A stretch of DNA of 64,000 nt from positions 14,302,910 to 14,366,909 of the forward strand of contig NC_089724.1 of the NCBI RefSeq assembly GCF_035083965.1, given 5' to 3'. Made by a program: the position numbers and the translations under genes. The notes beneath the pieces are model-generated. The model was not told where the DNA came from, ran no database searches, and saw only the letters and a list, made by a program, of their open reading frames with translations. This stretch comes from Branchiostoma lanceolatum (lineage: Eukaryota > Chordata > Leptocardii > Amphioxiformes > Branchiostomatidae). This document shows positions 1 to 12,000 of this stretch, piece by piece; the stretch's first letter is position 1, and the number at the start of each line of letters is the position of its first letter.

Positions 1-1500
1 ATTAGCACCATGTAGCATGATATCGGATCATTTTTGGATGTAGCCCTTAATATCATTGTATCTATCATTATTATATGTGTTGTTTGTACTTGCAATTAGC
101 CCTCGGACATGTATTTGCAATAAACTGTGAGCATATAACGAAATATTTGCCGGCAAAGCTGTCGACTGTACACTACCTAAGTTGACTGTGGGAACGTAAA
201 GAGAACTTAAGTTATGAATGGCACTAAGTGTGATGTTTGCATGCCAAACCTGGACAAAGCATACGGTTATGAGTCCCCTCGTCTGACGTCATGTTTCCAA
301 AGCAACCAACCACCAATGAGTGGAACCGTCTTGTACTTGGATGAGAAGGAAAGTTTGAAGGACCAGACCTGTGCACACATTGATGACAACAACATTAGAT
401 TTTAACGGTGCTTATGCACATTACTACAATCGTGCGTTTCGCAGGGTTGTATACAAGACTATCAGTTATTATTATGGACTCACGTACATTGTGTAAAGGT
501 TAAATTATTCTCCAACTAAAAAGATCGGACCCACCGTAATTTTTGACTGAATCACGTCAGATCTCTGATGTAATTTACAAACTCAGATGAACTTTCCTTC
601 TAATACTAGCAGTTATATATTAATTAAAGTTTTGCATGAGGAATACAGCAATATGTATGCAACAGACAAACCGATATATGAACTGGAGGGCACTTTTACC
701 CGTTCAAATAATTTACCCTGTCGCATGCGTCGTACGATAGGTTTTAATAGCGCAGCAAATTGAGGAAATTTCTGTGACAGTGGTGGATGTACACGTGTCG
801 TACATAGTTCGGTGACAAAATTCGTGCGACAAAAGAAAGAAATCGTACGACTTACTTGACTGCACCATAATAAAGACTGTTTTGGATGACACATGTATAG
901 AGTTGTATAAGTCAAACCGTTCCCAACTACAATACATGTCCAGTTTTCCCTGTTGCATTTCAAATTTGTTGCAGAAATTTGTATTCCTTCTACCATGTAT
1001 ACAAGCTAAAGTGCATGTACTTTACTTTGGTCTATTGTATACCTGTTACATTCGTAGTGCAAACATAAACATGGAAACTTTCCAATGTAGGAATTTTTGC
1101 CAGTATGTAACATTATATGTTACCTTGTACATGTCAGAAAGATGCCATTATCGCAATATATATTCAAATGACTTGCAACATATGATTATTTCAGAAGCAA
1201 AATTGTGAAATTTGCAAGCATATATATACGAATATCTGGGCCAGATTTAGATAAACGTAGATAAAGATAGATAACCACGCTAAAAAGAAGAGTATAGCGC
1301 ACGATTAAAGTGAATGTCCAAAATGCATTTTGCATTAGGTACGCTAAAACACACTTATCAAATCGGCTCCATCCAAGCTGCAATAAAGTGGGATAATGAC
1401 AATGTCGTTTCTGTTCGCACGAGCTTTCATTTATGCTGGATCAAGTTACCATTTTGGGACACATGTGTTCTTTCTGTTCAACTCTTTGTTATGAAATTTA
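1..1500. other. Gene-free stretch, nothing recognised
   Basis: No open frame here has exon-like properties or a familiar protein motif. The only structure seen is a short degenerate run of TAGATAA-like words around 1243-1275. The DNA is AT-rich and otherwise unremarkable. Confidence 0.5.
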
Positions 1501-4500
1501 TCCTTTGTCCAGATCCCCTTTTCATTTCTACAGTCGGTCGAGCCGCGACAATACAATTTCAAAAGCTTCAAGAACCTCTTTTTTCATCGTTGTGTTCAAA
1601 GAGTTGTGTTTTAATGGTGGGAAGTATTTTTAGAGTGACGCGCGTTGCGTGGCTAGTGACTGAATCGCGTGCCAAACGCGAGACTATGTCCGCTTGGGAA
1701 GCGTGCCTAGAAAGCAGCGCTCGTCTCATTTTTACCGGCCCGAGACCCCAGCGGACCCTTCAACCGATCTGATTGAACCAAAGATCTCCCGTAACTTGTA
1801 CCGTACACGGTTTGCTCTCCAGCCGCATAATAGAGAGGGCTAGCGAGGGTCAGTGGCCCACAACAATACGCCATCCGACACCGCTATAAAAATGGACAAT
1901 GTTATTGTGTGTTCATTTGCACCCCATCACCGCTCTGCCGTCTCTATCTCCGCACCCGTCTGACCGAGTGGCGTTTGACTAATATTCCCGGCGTCACACG
2001 ATCTTTACTGGTCCTAATATGATTTAAGCATAACAAAAAATGTTAAAGATGGAATTTTCTGGCCCCCGTCCGCGCACGGTGGGCTGGTGCCCGGGGGCTG
2101 GCGGCCGTATTACCGCGCAAATGAAGCGAGTATGTGAAAGGATTTGTTCCATCGCATTGGCTTCCAAAAGCTCTCTTCCCAAATGTCTGGCAGGCACTTA
2201 GCGCTTAATAAGCAGGCTCGACTTGAAAGCCCTACAGCGTCTGAACAGGCGTACAAAGATGAGCCCTTTCCTGCTCCCTGATTTTCTCTTCATTAGCCCG
2301 CAGTTAATTCCCACTCGGATTGAATAACTCGGCTCATTCTCCCGCCGATATCCCCAATATTACAGGCGCTAAGTACTGGGGCGATCCGCGCCGCCGTTGA
2401 GACGGTAAGTACGCCGCGATATTGGCTTCATTGCGCGAGTAGGTTTTCACCCGAGGTACTTGACAGGGCTGTTAATTTGGCATTTCCTCATCTCGACTCC
2501 GCGGATTCACGTCATAAATCTGAGCAGCACGAAAGATCACGGATCCGCGGAGCTAATTGGCGCAGCCTCCCCCCATCTCCGCCGTCCCGGATATCCAGTA
2601 TGTTTATGGAGGAGTTAATAGCGAACTAATAACGTATAAGATAATCTCTCGCATAAAGCTCTTTTAGCCCCCACTACAGAGCTCACTTAGACAGAGTGTC
2701 ATCAAGCGACGGCGGAAAGTTCCCGGTCGGATTTACCCTCTCTAAAAACATTACAAATAATAGGTTAATTGCCGGCGAATTGTAATAAAAGAAGGAATCA
2801 GATCAAATTTATGTCCCTTATTGGTACTTTTTATCTCGGTTGCTGCCTTATGGAAAAATCGATAGATACCAATTAGCTTCAATTAGGATAGATAGCGGAG
2901 CGAGTGGGAGGGAATATTGGCAATCCATTTGGTTTGCGTGCGCCGTTCGGATCCAATGTCCAATGTCATTCCATTCGGACTAGGTTGAGCGCCGTTCACT
3001 GATGTCCGGAGAGACAGGGGAGAGAAGAGAGGGGAATACACGGAGCTCAGACAATCTGTTCCGCCCGTAAGCACGCTGAATGGCGATAAAATGGCGCAGT
3101 AAAAAAAAGTGAAGATGAAATAGAGAGACGAAGTAGAATACCCTCTTCAACAGGGGTTTTTGATTAAGGAAATTCGATTGGACGCGGGTCAATATAACCC
3201 TGCCCCTGGTCCAGCGGCTGGGGTAATACATGGCGAGATTTGGCGCGAGGAGAAGGGATCGAATGTTCACCAGCGGCACTGAAATAACGGTTGAGCCACC
3301 GAGGGTCAAACTGCGCTTCAGGACTTATTTGTACACGGAGAGAGCCGGGCGAGTGGCATTGGTCAAACGTCGAGTGGACAGCTAGCCGGGTCCGGCAGCG
3401 AGCAAGCCGGCAGCTAGCCAGGGCTGCACCGGCGTGTACAGAAGTTTATCTATCGAGTACCCGATTGGTCGCGCAATAACCTCTTTATACTGTGCTTTAA
3501 GAATGGAGATGTTAACTTTCACTTAAAGTTTTGATTGGTCTTGCTCCCGTATATTCTAATTTTTGTTTAACAACCACAATCTTCGGGTTGACCAGGGTAC
3601 ATAAATACTAGTAGCTGATTCTTATGATGTCTAATAGAACACAACACAAGAATAACAGCAAGAGAAGTAACACAAATAAACGCTGTAATCTTAATCGAAC
3701 TGAAAGATGAAAGAAACAAAACCTTCACGTCAACAATATCTCACCCTTTCTTCCAGTTTGACATACATTTGAAAAAAAAAGTTCGCATTTGCAGGTCCAG
3801 TTAGTGCAAAATGAAATATGAGTCCTTTTTTTCAGTTGATAACCTTTGAACTGATAATAGTAGCTTCAGGCTAGGGCGTGTTTAGTACTAATATCAGTAA
3901 TACGTTTTATTCCGCCTAGGGCCTAGCTGTAAGAGGTAAGGTAACTAGCTTAATGCAATAAACTGACTGATTGAATAAATAAGATCATCAATTTATCCCT
4001 AAACGGGATGCGTATATGTATAAATAATGGAATTTTGTCCGATATTTGAAATACGGTGAGCTGTTCAATGTCAACCACAACTCTACCAGCGTTGTTGAAG
4101 TCCTTTGCTGGCAGTCCTTGCAATTCCTCAGTGCCAGCGTCCCCCTATTGCCTCGGTAATAATAAAGGAGTGTCTCTGCTATAGACGCATAGCGGAAACA
4201 AACTTACGGAGGGGACGCGCGTTCCGCGTATGGAAATGACTGCTCATGATTAAGCTTTTGAAAAACGTTGCCTGTACCTTGCCCGGAGCTATGTGCGCAG
4301 ATATGATACCGCGACAGCCATAAACGGGACCGTCTTTACAAGAGATCTACTCGTAAAACCTCAGCTGTCAGAAAGGGAATCACAGCTCATCAGTCAGGCA
4401 GACAAAGATGAATTCTGAAGCGCCACATTGAATTATTAGGACGGTGATTGCGGAAAAAGAGCCCCCACCTGGGAGCGCACAGTACAAATAAGGCACATCA

Positions 4501-5250
4501 AACTACAACAATATCAATTGGCGGTGTTGAATGCCATGATAAATTAGCGCGGCGGATCGCTGCATGGGGAGGTGACACGGGAGCCCCGCAAGTACACATT
4601 CCAGGCACTTATGTCCAGCTAGGATGTTAAATAACGTGCCATAGCCTGACATGCCATTCATTTTGTTCGCAATATGCCTCTATTGGCATATCATTTCGGC
4701 ACCTAATGGGCCCACTTGCAAGAGAAGTAGTTACAATTCATGTCCGCGTCGTAACGATTTCTCTTAAGCACTGCCTGTATTTTACGTTCGATATGGACAT
4801 GCACGGACATTTATTATTTTACGGCCGCTATAATATTTCGCTCTCGGAGTGGGCTGCCTCCCGGCATGAACATGAAGTAGGCACAATGGCGGTAATTCAG
4901 GCAATCCCCGAGCAATTTGGGCGACTTGGGTAGCAGTTGATGTATTTACAGCTAGGCAGGGAGCTTCCACCCACGGCCCGCTCGCAGGCAAGGAATTCAA
5001 ATTAAAAGTTTTCCCGTTTGCAATATTAGCAGATGCGTTAAGGGAAAGGGAACTGGAAATTTTAATATAGCGGGACGCGCGCTGTGAGTTCAGAGACGGC
5101 GGGGTGCTGGAGCTATAGCCTGGAGGGATTCAGAAATGGCTCAGATTAGTACAGCATCAATGTATATAATAAGGGAGACAAAAGTCTAGTCCAAATCCCG
5201 AGTTTTGAGTAGTTCCTCCCTGAATGGCTCCGGGTTATTTGAAGTAGGCA
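1501..5250. other. Gene-free, repeat-poor region; candidate conserved noncoding DNA
   Basis: No coding exon is recognised. Unlike most of the window, this stretch has almost no microsatellite, hairpin or MITE sequence, and its base composition is locally balanced, notably near 2040-2900, 3180-3480 and 4060-5250. Homeodomain-type cores (TAATT) and TTTATTATTTTACGG near 4810 are visible, but such short motifs are common by chance. A cis-regulatory domain of a neighbouring gene outside the window is inference only. Confidence 0.35.
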
Positions 5251-5944
5251 TATTTTCCGAAGTGCTGTCTAAGTTTTTTTCACCGCCCAAAGCGCGCCAA
5301 GAAGAGTTCATCACTTCCTTGGTTGACTGTAATCAGTTTTCCGGGAATCACAGGCGGAGAAACGTCGTCCCAAAGCTGTCGCTACTGCGTTACACAGTAG
5401 GTGCTGGGCGTACACATCGTTCCAGGACGGCTTTCTGCCACCTTAACTGATATATTTTCTTGAAATAGATAGATCTCAAGCGACATTGCGCTCCCAAAAA
5501 TTGTAACCAAAAAAAAAAGAGAACGTTTTTTTTGATGAAAATATAATCAGTAATGTTTCGAGTTTTCTTGTTGTTCTAAAGTAAGTTGATTTGTATGGTA
5601 GAATCATATTGAATGGAAATCGTTTGGCATGAGCCTGAAATGTCTCTCTCGTTCTCAACTCCCCATACATAGTTAATGTTGAGAACTTTCCAGCAATATT
5701 GTGAACGGATGTATACATTACAACAATCATGCATTCATCGAAAGGATAGGAAACTGAACATCCTTCGTGTTATATCGTGTTCACGGCTATTCCACCATGT
5801 ATTAGAAATCATCAATTCTTGGAAGTATAAGTTAGCCTGTGTGCTATCCTATCTTTCTCCTCTCCCATACATAGTATAGAAACCCCGGTAAACTAACTAG
5901 GATGGCACTCAGGCAGGTACAAGTACACAGTACAAACGTTATAT

Positions 5945-5970
5945 TGCTGTTGTTGTTGTTGTTGTTGTTA
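5945..5970 (+). repeat. (GTT)n microsatellite
   Basis: About seven consecutive GTT units lie immediately before the left end of the MITE at 5979. Confidence 0.9.
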
Positions 5971-5978
5971 CCCTGTTA

Positions 5979-6153
5979 CACTCTCCAAGCAAAGGATGGT
6001 TTTTGACGTCTCTATAGGCGTTTTTGTCGAAGTTTCTTTTGTACGCTGGGATTTCTTTTTGTACGCTGCCCAAACCCCGACAAAATAGAACAAACGACAA
6101 AAACGTCTAAAAGACGTCAAAAACCAGCCGGAGCCGAACCTCTGCCTGGATAG
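5979..6153. mobile_element. Decayed MITE, CTCCAAGCAGAGG family
   Basis: The left end reads ACTCTCCAAGCAAAGG and the right end, reverse complemented, reads ACTATCCAGGCAGAGG. Both arms continue inward with a shared TGGTTTTTGACGTCT block, so this is an imperfect foldback of about 175 bp. The ends match the better-preserved elements at 15011, 15567 and 40920. No coding capacity. No clear target-site duplication was found. Confidence 0.65.
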
Positions 6154-7143
6154 TGCACTCAGCAGTGGTCTCCACATTCTGGTGTCAGACCTAGTGAGCC
6201 AGACGGTTGTAGGAACTACCTACGCGTTTTATTTTCTTCCGTACTGTGATTATATATGCCATTCCATGGCGTTTTGACAAATCTGTACCGCTGTGAATTA
6301 TATTGTATCTTAGAATTTACGGTTTCAAACCCTTGAACAATCAACTCATACTAACATCAATTGAAAGAATAACGCCCATTCCGTGGCATCACGCCGGTGT
6401 GTAACGACGTCGGTGCATGACACTAGTATGCTACTGTGAGGACACATGAATTTTAAACATTTGAAAATAAACAGGCCCTACTAATATTGGAAATGTGTCA
6501 AACAAACACAGCAAAACAAACCAACACAAAGAAACCTAAACAACAAGCGCATGTTAGCATCCGAAGCCCACAACACCGGCTTGACAATTCACATGTTTCA
6601 GACATGTAGCGTAACATGCACAAACTATTTAATTGTTGAATTGAAAATCTCTAAACACGAATGTAAAATTTGGTATACTGTTTTCGGCCATCAATTGTGT
6701 TGATTGTGGTGGTTATGTCAGAAGGCCGCAAGCAAAACGGTTTGCTACAAATGAGCGGATCGACCGTTAGAGCTGGGAACAACATAAGGTGTTTAATCTG
6801 ACATGAATGACGGCGGGATTTGCGGTCGAACCAGCCGGATTAAACACCTGTTCGAGGATGATCCTTTGTGAAAGGTGAGTGCTACCTTTTTTTGTTTGTT
6901 CCTTTGTCTACAAATTTTGAACGAAAACAAACTAGTATGGAAATACGGTTAAGAGACTATAAAGGAACATTCAATAGCGACAAACAATAGGATGGAATAA
7001 ACTTAACTTCCACACAGTTGTTGCCATATAGAACTAATAAGAATCACGTGACCTGAGTATGGACTAGGTCAAGCCACCTCCACGAATGCGCAGGATAATG
7101 GGCACGTGTATCTTCTTCGAATTCTTCTTCGCGCCTATGGAGA

Positions 7144-7230
7144 TAGCCTGGATGCCAGACCCCCAAACTCTGAAATATCTATAGTGACGCGATAGATATT
7201 TCAGAGTTTGGGGGTCTGGCATCCAGGCTA
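7144..7230. mobile_element. 87-bp perfect-hairpin MITE with 9-bp target duplication (TAGCCTGG family)
   Basis: Two perfectly complementary arms begin TAGCCTGGATGCCAGAC and end with its complement, separated by a loop of about 9 bases near 7187. The same 9 bases, CTATGGAGA, flank it at 7135-7143 and 7231-7239, as expected for a target-site duplication. The element is far too short to code for a transposase, so it would be non-autonomous. The perfect arms suggest a recent insertion or conversion. Confidence 0.85.
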
Positions 7231-7832
7231 CTATGGAGACGAACATTCAAGTTTACCCCAAGAAGTTAGAATTAAGGCTATCTATTACATCTTCTTATGT
7301 GATGTCTTAACGGCGGTTTACGTGCATTGTTGAAAATAGATAGGCTGTCTTGATATCAAAAAACGTCATTTTTGGTATAAAAAAAGGTGACATGTAGATA
7401 TTGTATGTCCTCACATGTGCATGGATAGTCGGAGTTGGAGGTCATCGCGGGGTTGAGGTAGCCTGATACCACACATAACTGTTATCATGAATTAAGCTGC
7501 TTCCCGACCAGTCCGTACATACTACACATGACATCAACCGTTGAGCAACGTTTCATAGCTAACGTCACAAGTCTACGACATTGATTGATACACACGCAGA
7601 TCTACAAACTCTACAAAAGTGGTGATTGTTCAAAGATGAACTACTACTATAAACGTGTTCGTCAAGATAACAGACCCTGGCGGCTTGTATTATTGCGAGC
7701 TATTCCACAATATGGAATTGTAGAGCAGAGAACACTTGCACTACTGTTGGGAACAGGTTGACTCAAACGCACTAGGCTTTCGTTGCTGATCTTCCAAAAG
7801 AAAGAACAACTTAGTGCAGAAAGTTTTGACAA

Positions 7833-8100
7833 ACACAACCGTACAAAGTAGAATGAAACAATATAAGGTACTAGTAACGTAAAATAATAAACCGGCAAAA
7901 AAAAAGAAATGACAACATTGCCATCGCAGAAAAATCCAACATCAATATTCATCATTGCTTAAAACACGATATAGAAAAACACAGTAGTACAAAGTAGAAT
8001 ACAACAGTCTAACGTAGCGTACAATAATTAAGTTGCAAAAGTACAAATTACAACATTGCCATCGTACCGAAATCCAACATCAATTTTCTCATTGCTCAAG
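7833..8100 (+). repeat. Two-copy diverged tandem duplication
   Basis: About 125 bases at 7833-7961 recur at about 7977-8100. Anchors are GTACAAAGTAGAAT, ACAACATTGCCATCG and AATCCAACATCAAT in the same order and spacing. The copies differ by many substitutions and small indels, so the duplication is old. Confidence 0.75.
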
Positions 8101-8589
8101 ATGACATGAAGAAGAATAACTGTGCGGATGAAGTACGGCTGTCTCCGGCTGGTTTTGACGTTCCTGATTTGTTGGCTGCATCTCGCCCCGGAGGAATGTC
8201 TAGACGATGAAAGCCTATCACATCTTTCCTATCAACGTTACGATACGACAACCGATCGAACAATTTAATAAAGCGACGCATGATGAATGAAGAGACGCCT
8301 TTTTGAGCGGATTGATCGATATTTTTTGTCCTCGCCCGTGACAACTACGTTGTTTAAAATTAGAGAAATCTAATCAGTACCATGCGGGTTGATTGAAGTA
8401 CAGGAGATGAAACTTCGTCAATCAAATTTCTTCATTTCCGTCGCTGCAGCGTCCTTGTAGAAAAAAAGTTGTCTTCGATAAAACTTTGCAGTTATTGCGT
8501 AAGGTTTTAAAAGAAGTAGTCTCAAACAGCTAATTTGTTATCATGGCATCCAAAGGGAGTGAATAATTATTTTGGCTCGTCTGTCGTCA

Positions 8590-8636
8590 CGATCTCTCTG
8601 TCTCTCTCTCCGCCTCTCTCTGCCTCTCTTTCTGAG
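8590..8636 (+). repeat. CT-rich microsatellite
   Basis: Interrupted CTCTCT/CTGTCT run of about 45 bases. Confidence 0.8.
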
Positions 8637-8799
8637 TGATTGCCAATGACTACAACTTCAGTTGATCTGGAAAAAGAACACGAAAAAAACCCCAGACTTC
8701 CCAAGACATGAAGTCACTTTAACATAGAATCTATGTGCATAACGGCATCAGAAGTGTATGCATGTTTTGCGCGCATGTCTTTCCTGTCGCTTACGTAAA

Positions 8800-9033
8800 G
8801 CCCCTGTCACACTTGTGCGTATATACAAGCCCGCATGAGTTGCGTATTAACATGTTTTTGGTTTAGGTTAAGTTTGCAGCCGAATAAGTAATTTCTTTAG
8901 TTTGATAACTAGGCTGCACAACGGTGGGTCAATGCAGGAAACAGCTTCTTCGACGCAAACTTTACTTAAACCTAAAGAATGTTAATGCGCAACTCATGCG
9001 CACTTGAATATACGCACAAGTCCGACAGTGCCC
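8800..9033. mobile_element. MITE with TGTCACACTTGTGCG inverted ends
   Basis: The left arm CTGTCACACTTGTGCGTATA and the reverse complement of the right arm CTGTCGGACTTGTGCGTATA match, and the arms continue through GCATGAGTTGCG, ATTAACAT and a GGTTTAGGTTAAGT-like block. The element is about 234 bp with imperfect arms of about 80 bp. Its GTCACA(C/T)TTGT terminus resembles that of the MITE at 30962. No target duplication was confirmed. Confidence 0.75.
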
Positions 9034-12000
9034 TAGCGCACATTCGTTCTCAGATCAAAATTATGTCAAAGCCAACACAATCGTGATTTTGAGACATTAA
9101 TGTGCCAAGCATTTATATATTTACGAATGTTCTATGTTTCAACCCCAAGGAACTTATTTGAGCCCTTTCAATGTATAACTATTGCCGAGAATAACTATTG
9201 CCGAGACCTTCAAAAAACGTTCAGCAACTAGTATCAATATTATCTACAAATAAAAGTACACTCCATTCATTTGGTCGAATAACTTCCATGTACCTGAATC
9301 GATCTATATATGTATGTGTGGCGAGTTCAATCTACAATGAGTTTTATCGTAATCCGTTCTGACAAAACACACAGGCGCCATTGTTCGTGTGCAGGTCTGT
9401 TTAGGGCAGTGGTCTTCCGCTCAATTGGATCTGTTGGTTCACAGGTGAATGTGCACCAAATCAAATGTCGGCCGGGGTACACCCAAACACTTACAAGTAT
9501 ACAAATACGCGACACAATCCTACTACACATTGTGGTCGCCGACTTTTGGCATATTACATGTACATGCCGGTTTGTGATTGTACCCTCAGTTTTCTGACTC
9601 ACAGTCACTGCTAGGCAAACGGTTTAGAACTTGGTAGAAACCAGAAAACTTGTACCTACGCAGAAAAGCCACGGACTGCTATGGCGGCCACACAATCAGA
9701 CATTTTCTCAGTGTGATGACTTCATTACGGGCAATAATCACAGAATAGTTTCTCATATCTTTACATCTTCCAGATAGACATGATTTCATTGTCTGTCATC
9801 AAGTTGTACAAAAGTGTAAATTATGATATTTAGTAGGATACTCTGACAACAGCGAAACCTTTACTGCGTTGCCCAACTTAGGTTGAAGTCCTAGAACACT
9901 GTACACCGCACAGACAGCGTGCCTACAGTGTGTTAGACAGTGTGAAAGTATCCCAGTCGTGTTTGATGGATAAAAGTTCTATTTCCACCAGAAAAGCTAG
10001 CGTCTTTCTCGTAGTTCTGGCTCAAAGGCATAGTTGATGAAGAGTACAGATGAGTGGTCTTTGATTATCTCTTGACTGAAGTTAGATTAACACAAGACCG
10101 GGAGGCAGGCTAGCTCCCGATTCAACGTCTCCGAGATCCTGGAAAAAGCGGTGAAAGACTGACTAGTAAATCAATCACCGTGCTTAAGGAGACACCAAGA
10201 GGCGCCAGCTTTCTTTTGTCTTGTCCCCACCAAACTTGGGTGGAGCATTAAAAAGTTGAACATAAATCTATCATCCTGCCGGTTCCTGCACCAAGCTAGA
10301 GAGCTCTTAAATCACAGCCACCCGCTATGACAAACGACGGGCCTGCAGACACGAATGGAGAGGTGAGTCGACGGGAAGGCTTGGAGACGGCAGGTCTAGG
10401 CTGGCTTCATTACAATGGATGGGCTGAGCGGTACAGCGCGGCGGTCGGAGACAAGTCACTCAGAGAAACAGCGGCTATGCGCGCCATGTGTACACGTCCG
10501 CCGCGCTGCCTCTCTTGACCCATCTTCTGAAACCATTTTGTTCTTGATAAATAGAGAGCCCGAGGTGGGGAACGTGATTGATTGATACGGTAAGCGGCAG
10601 GTGTGCACCACCCCGACAGCCTGCGCGGAGACTCATTGGCTCCGTCGGCAGCTGGGGCCACCTTTCCCCGGGCGTTAAGATGCTATCTCTCGGGGGGCCA
10701 TCTCTGGGTCACTTCGCATTTCAAACGCCATCAGGCAAAGAGCACAAAGAACACGCAAAAAACATCGCCTACGTACACACCATGCCACTACATCTGGATC
10801 TGTACAAATGTTTTACCGGACCGGTAAACTTTTCCGACGTTCCCAACAACTTTTACACTTACGATCGTCGCATACAGACAAATTCAAATCGATTCACATA
10901 AAGTTTACACCAATTAGTCAATTTTTCTGTCGTAAATACGATCATTCAGCGCATCATAATGCTGAGTGACAACGACAAATGTGGAACTTTGGGCGAACTG
11001 TGTTTGTTTAATGTATCGTGCCATCCCGTGAAGACCAAATTACGGCCGCAGTTGCCTCAGAGTACATGTGCACAGAGCCGGACCCGTAGTCCGATCTAGA
11101 GGACATGTCAGTGATCAGATGAAAACAAATAGTTGGAAGCACGCGTTGTTTGTGGGGGACGGATAGGATAGGCTTCGAAATGAATTAATCATTCTCGACA
11201 AAGTGGTCGTCAAAAGAAACAAGAGCCCACCAGTTTGGGACGCCTGTTGACTGACACGTTCGCCTCCGTCTATAGAACGCTGCTTCCAAACGATACATTG
11301 TTCTCCCACCTCTACTTGACAGCTTAGCACCGGCGGCGATCTGTCCTCCCGGTTGGAAGATAATTATATGACGTTTTGTCTGACAATTCTCGGCATTTCT
11401 GTCTAAATTGATTGTGTAATTATCCGTAAACAGAGCCACTTTTCCCTCGTCACGTTATGCAGAGGTGCAAAGCGCCCAACATAACCTGTTCCGTCCATTA
11501 TACTAATTGATCGCGATCTTTGTTGTTGCTTTGAAAAGCTCTCAGCAGCACATTCGATTACTGGGGTGTTAATTCGGCACGAAACTGCATAAACGTCGGT
11601 CCATATGTCGTATTATGTCACTCACAGCCCACCCAACACTTTGTTCTCATTGTGACACGTTATACAGAGAAAAGCTAGGTACTCTCTGATTTGCGTCTTT
11701 GTCGGTATTTTCTATGTCTCTATAAGTATAAGGCTAACTACACTGGCTGTATGATTTTACCAGGGGAGTTTGGCCACCATAGGGTTTCATTGATGAGAAG
11801 GAAATATTAATCAGCGAACTGACTCTCCTGGACAATTTCCCCCCTTTTTGATCAATTCTACGATCCATAACGCAAAAGGAAGGCCTTGTGGAGGCTGGTA
11901 TTTTCTATAAAAATTCAAACATAAACGTCACATATTCAGTACGAACGCTTGTCTTTTTTTCAATCCACCTACCGAAAGATATCAACACCGTAGGCAGTTC

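Larger units (their letters stand above)
5251..8799. other. Intergenic DNA with MITEs and duplications
   Basis: No gene is recognised. The stretch holds a (GTT)n microsatellite, one decayed CTCCAAGC-type MITE, one 87-bp perfect-hairpin MITE and a tandem duplication, listed separately. A smaller imperfect inverted repeat built on GGTGTTTAATC and its complement lies at about 6789-6852. Confidence 0.5.
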
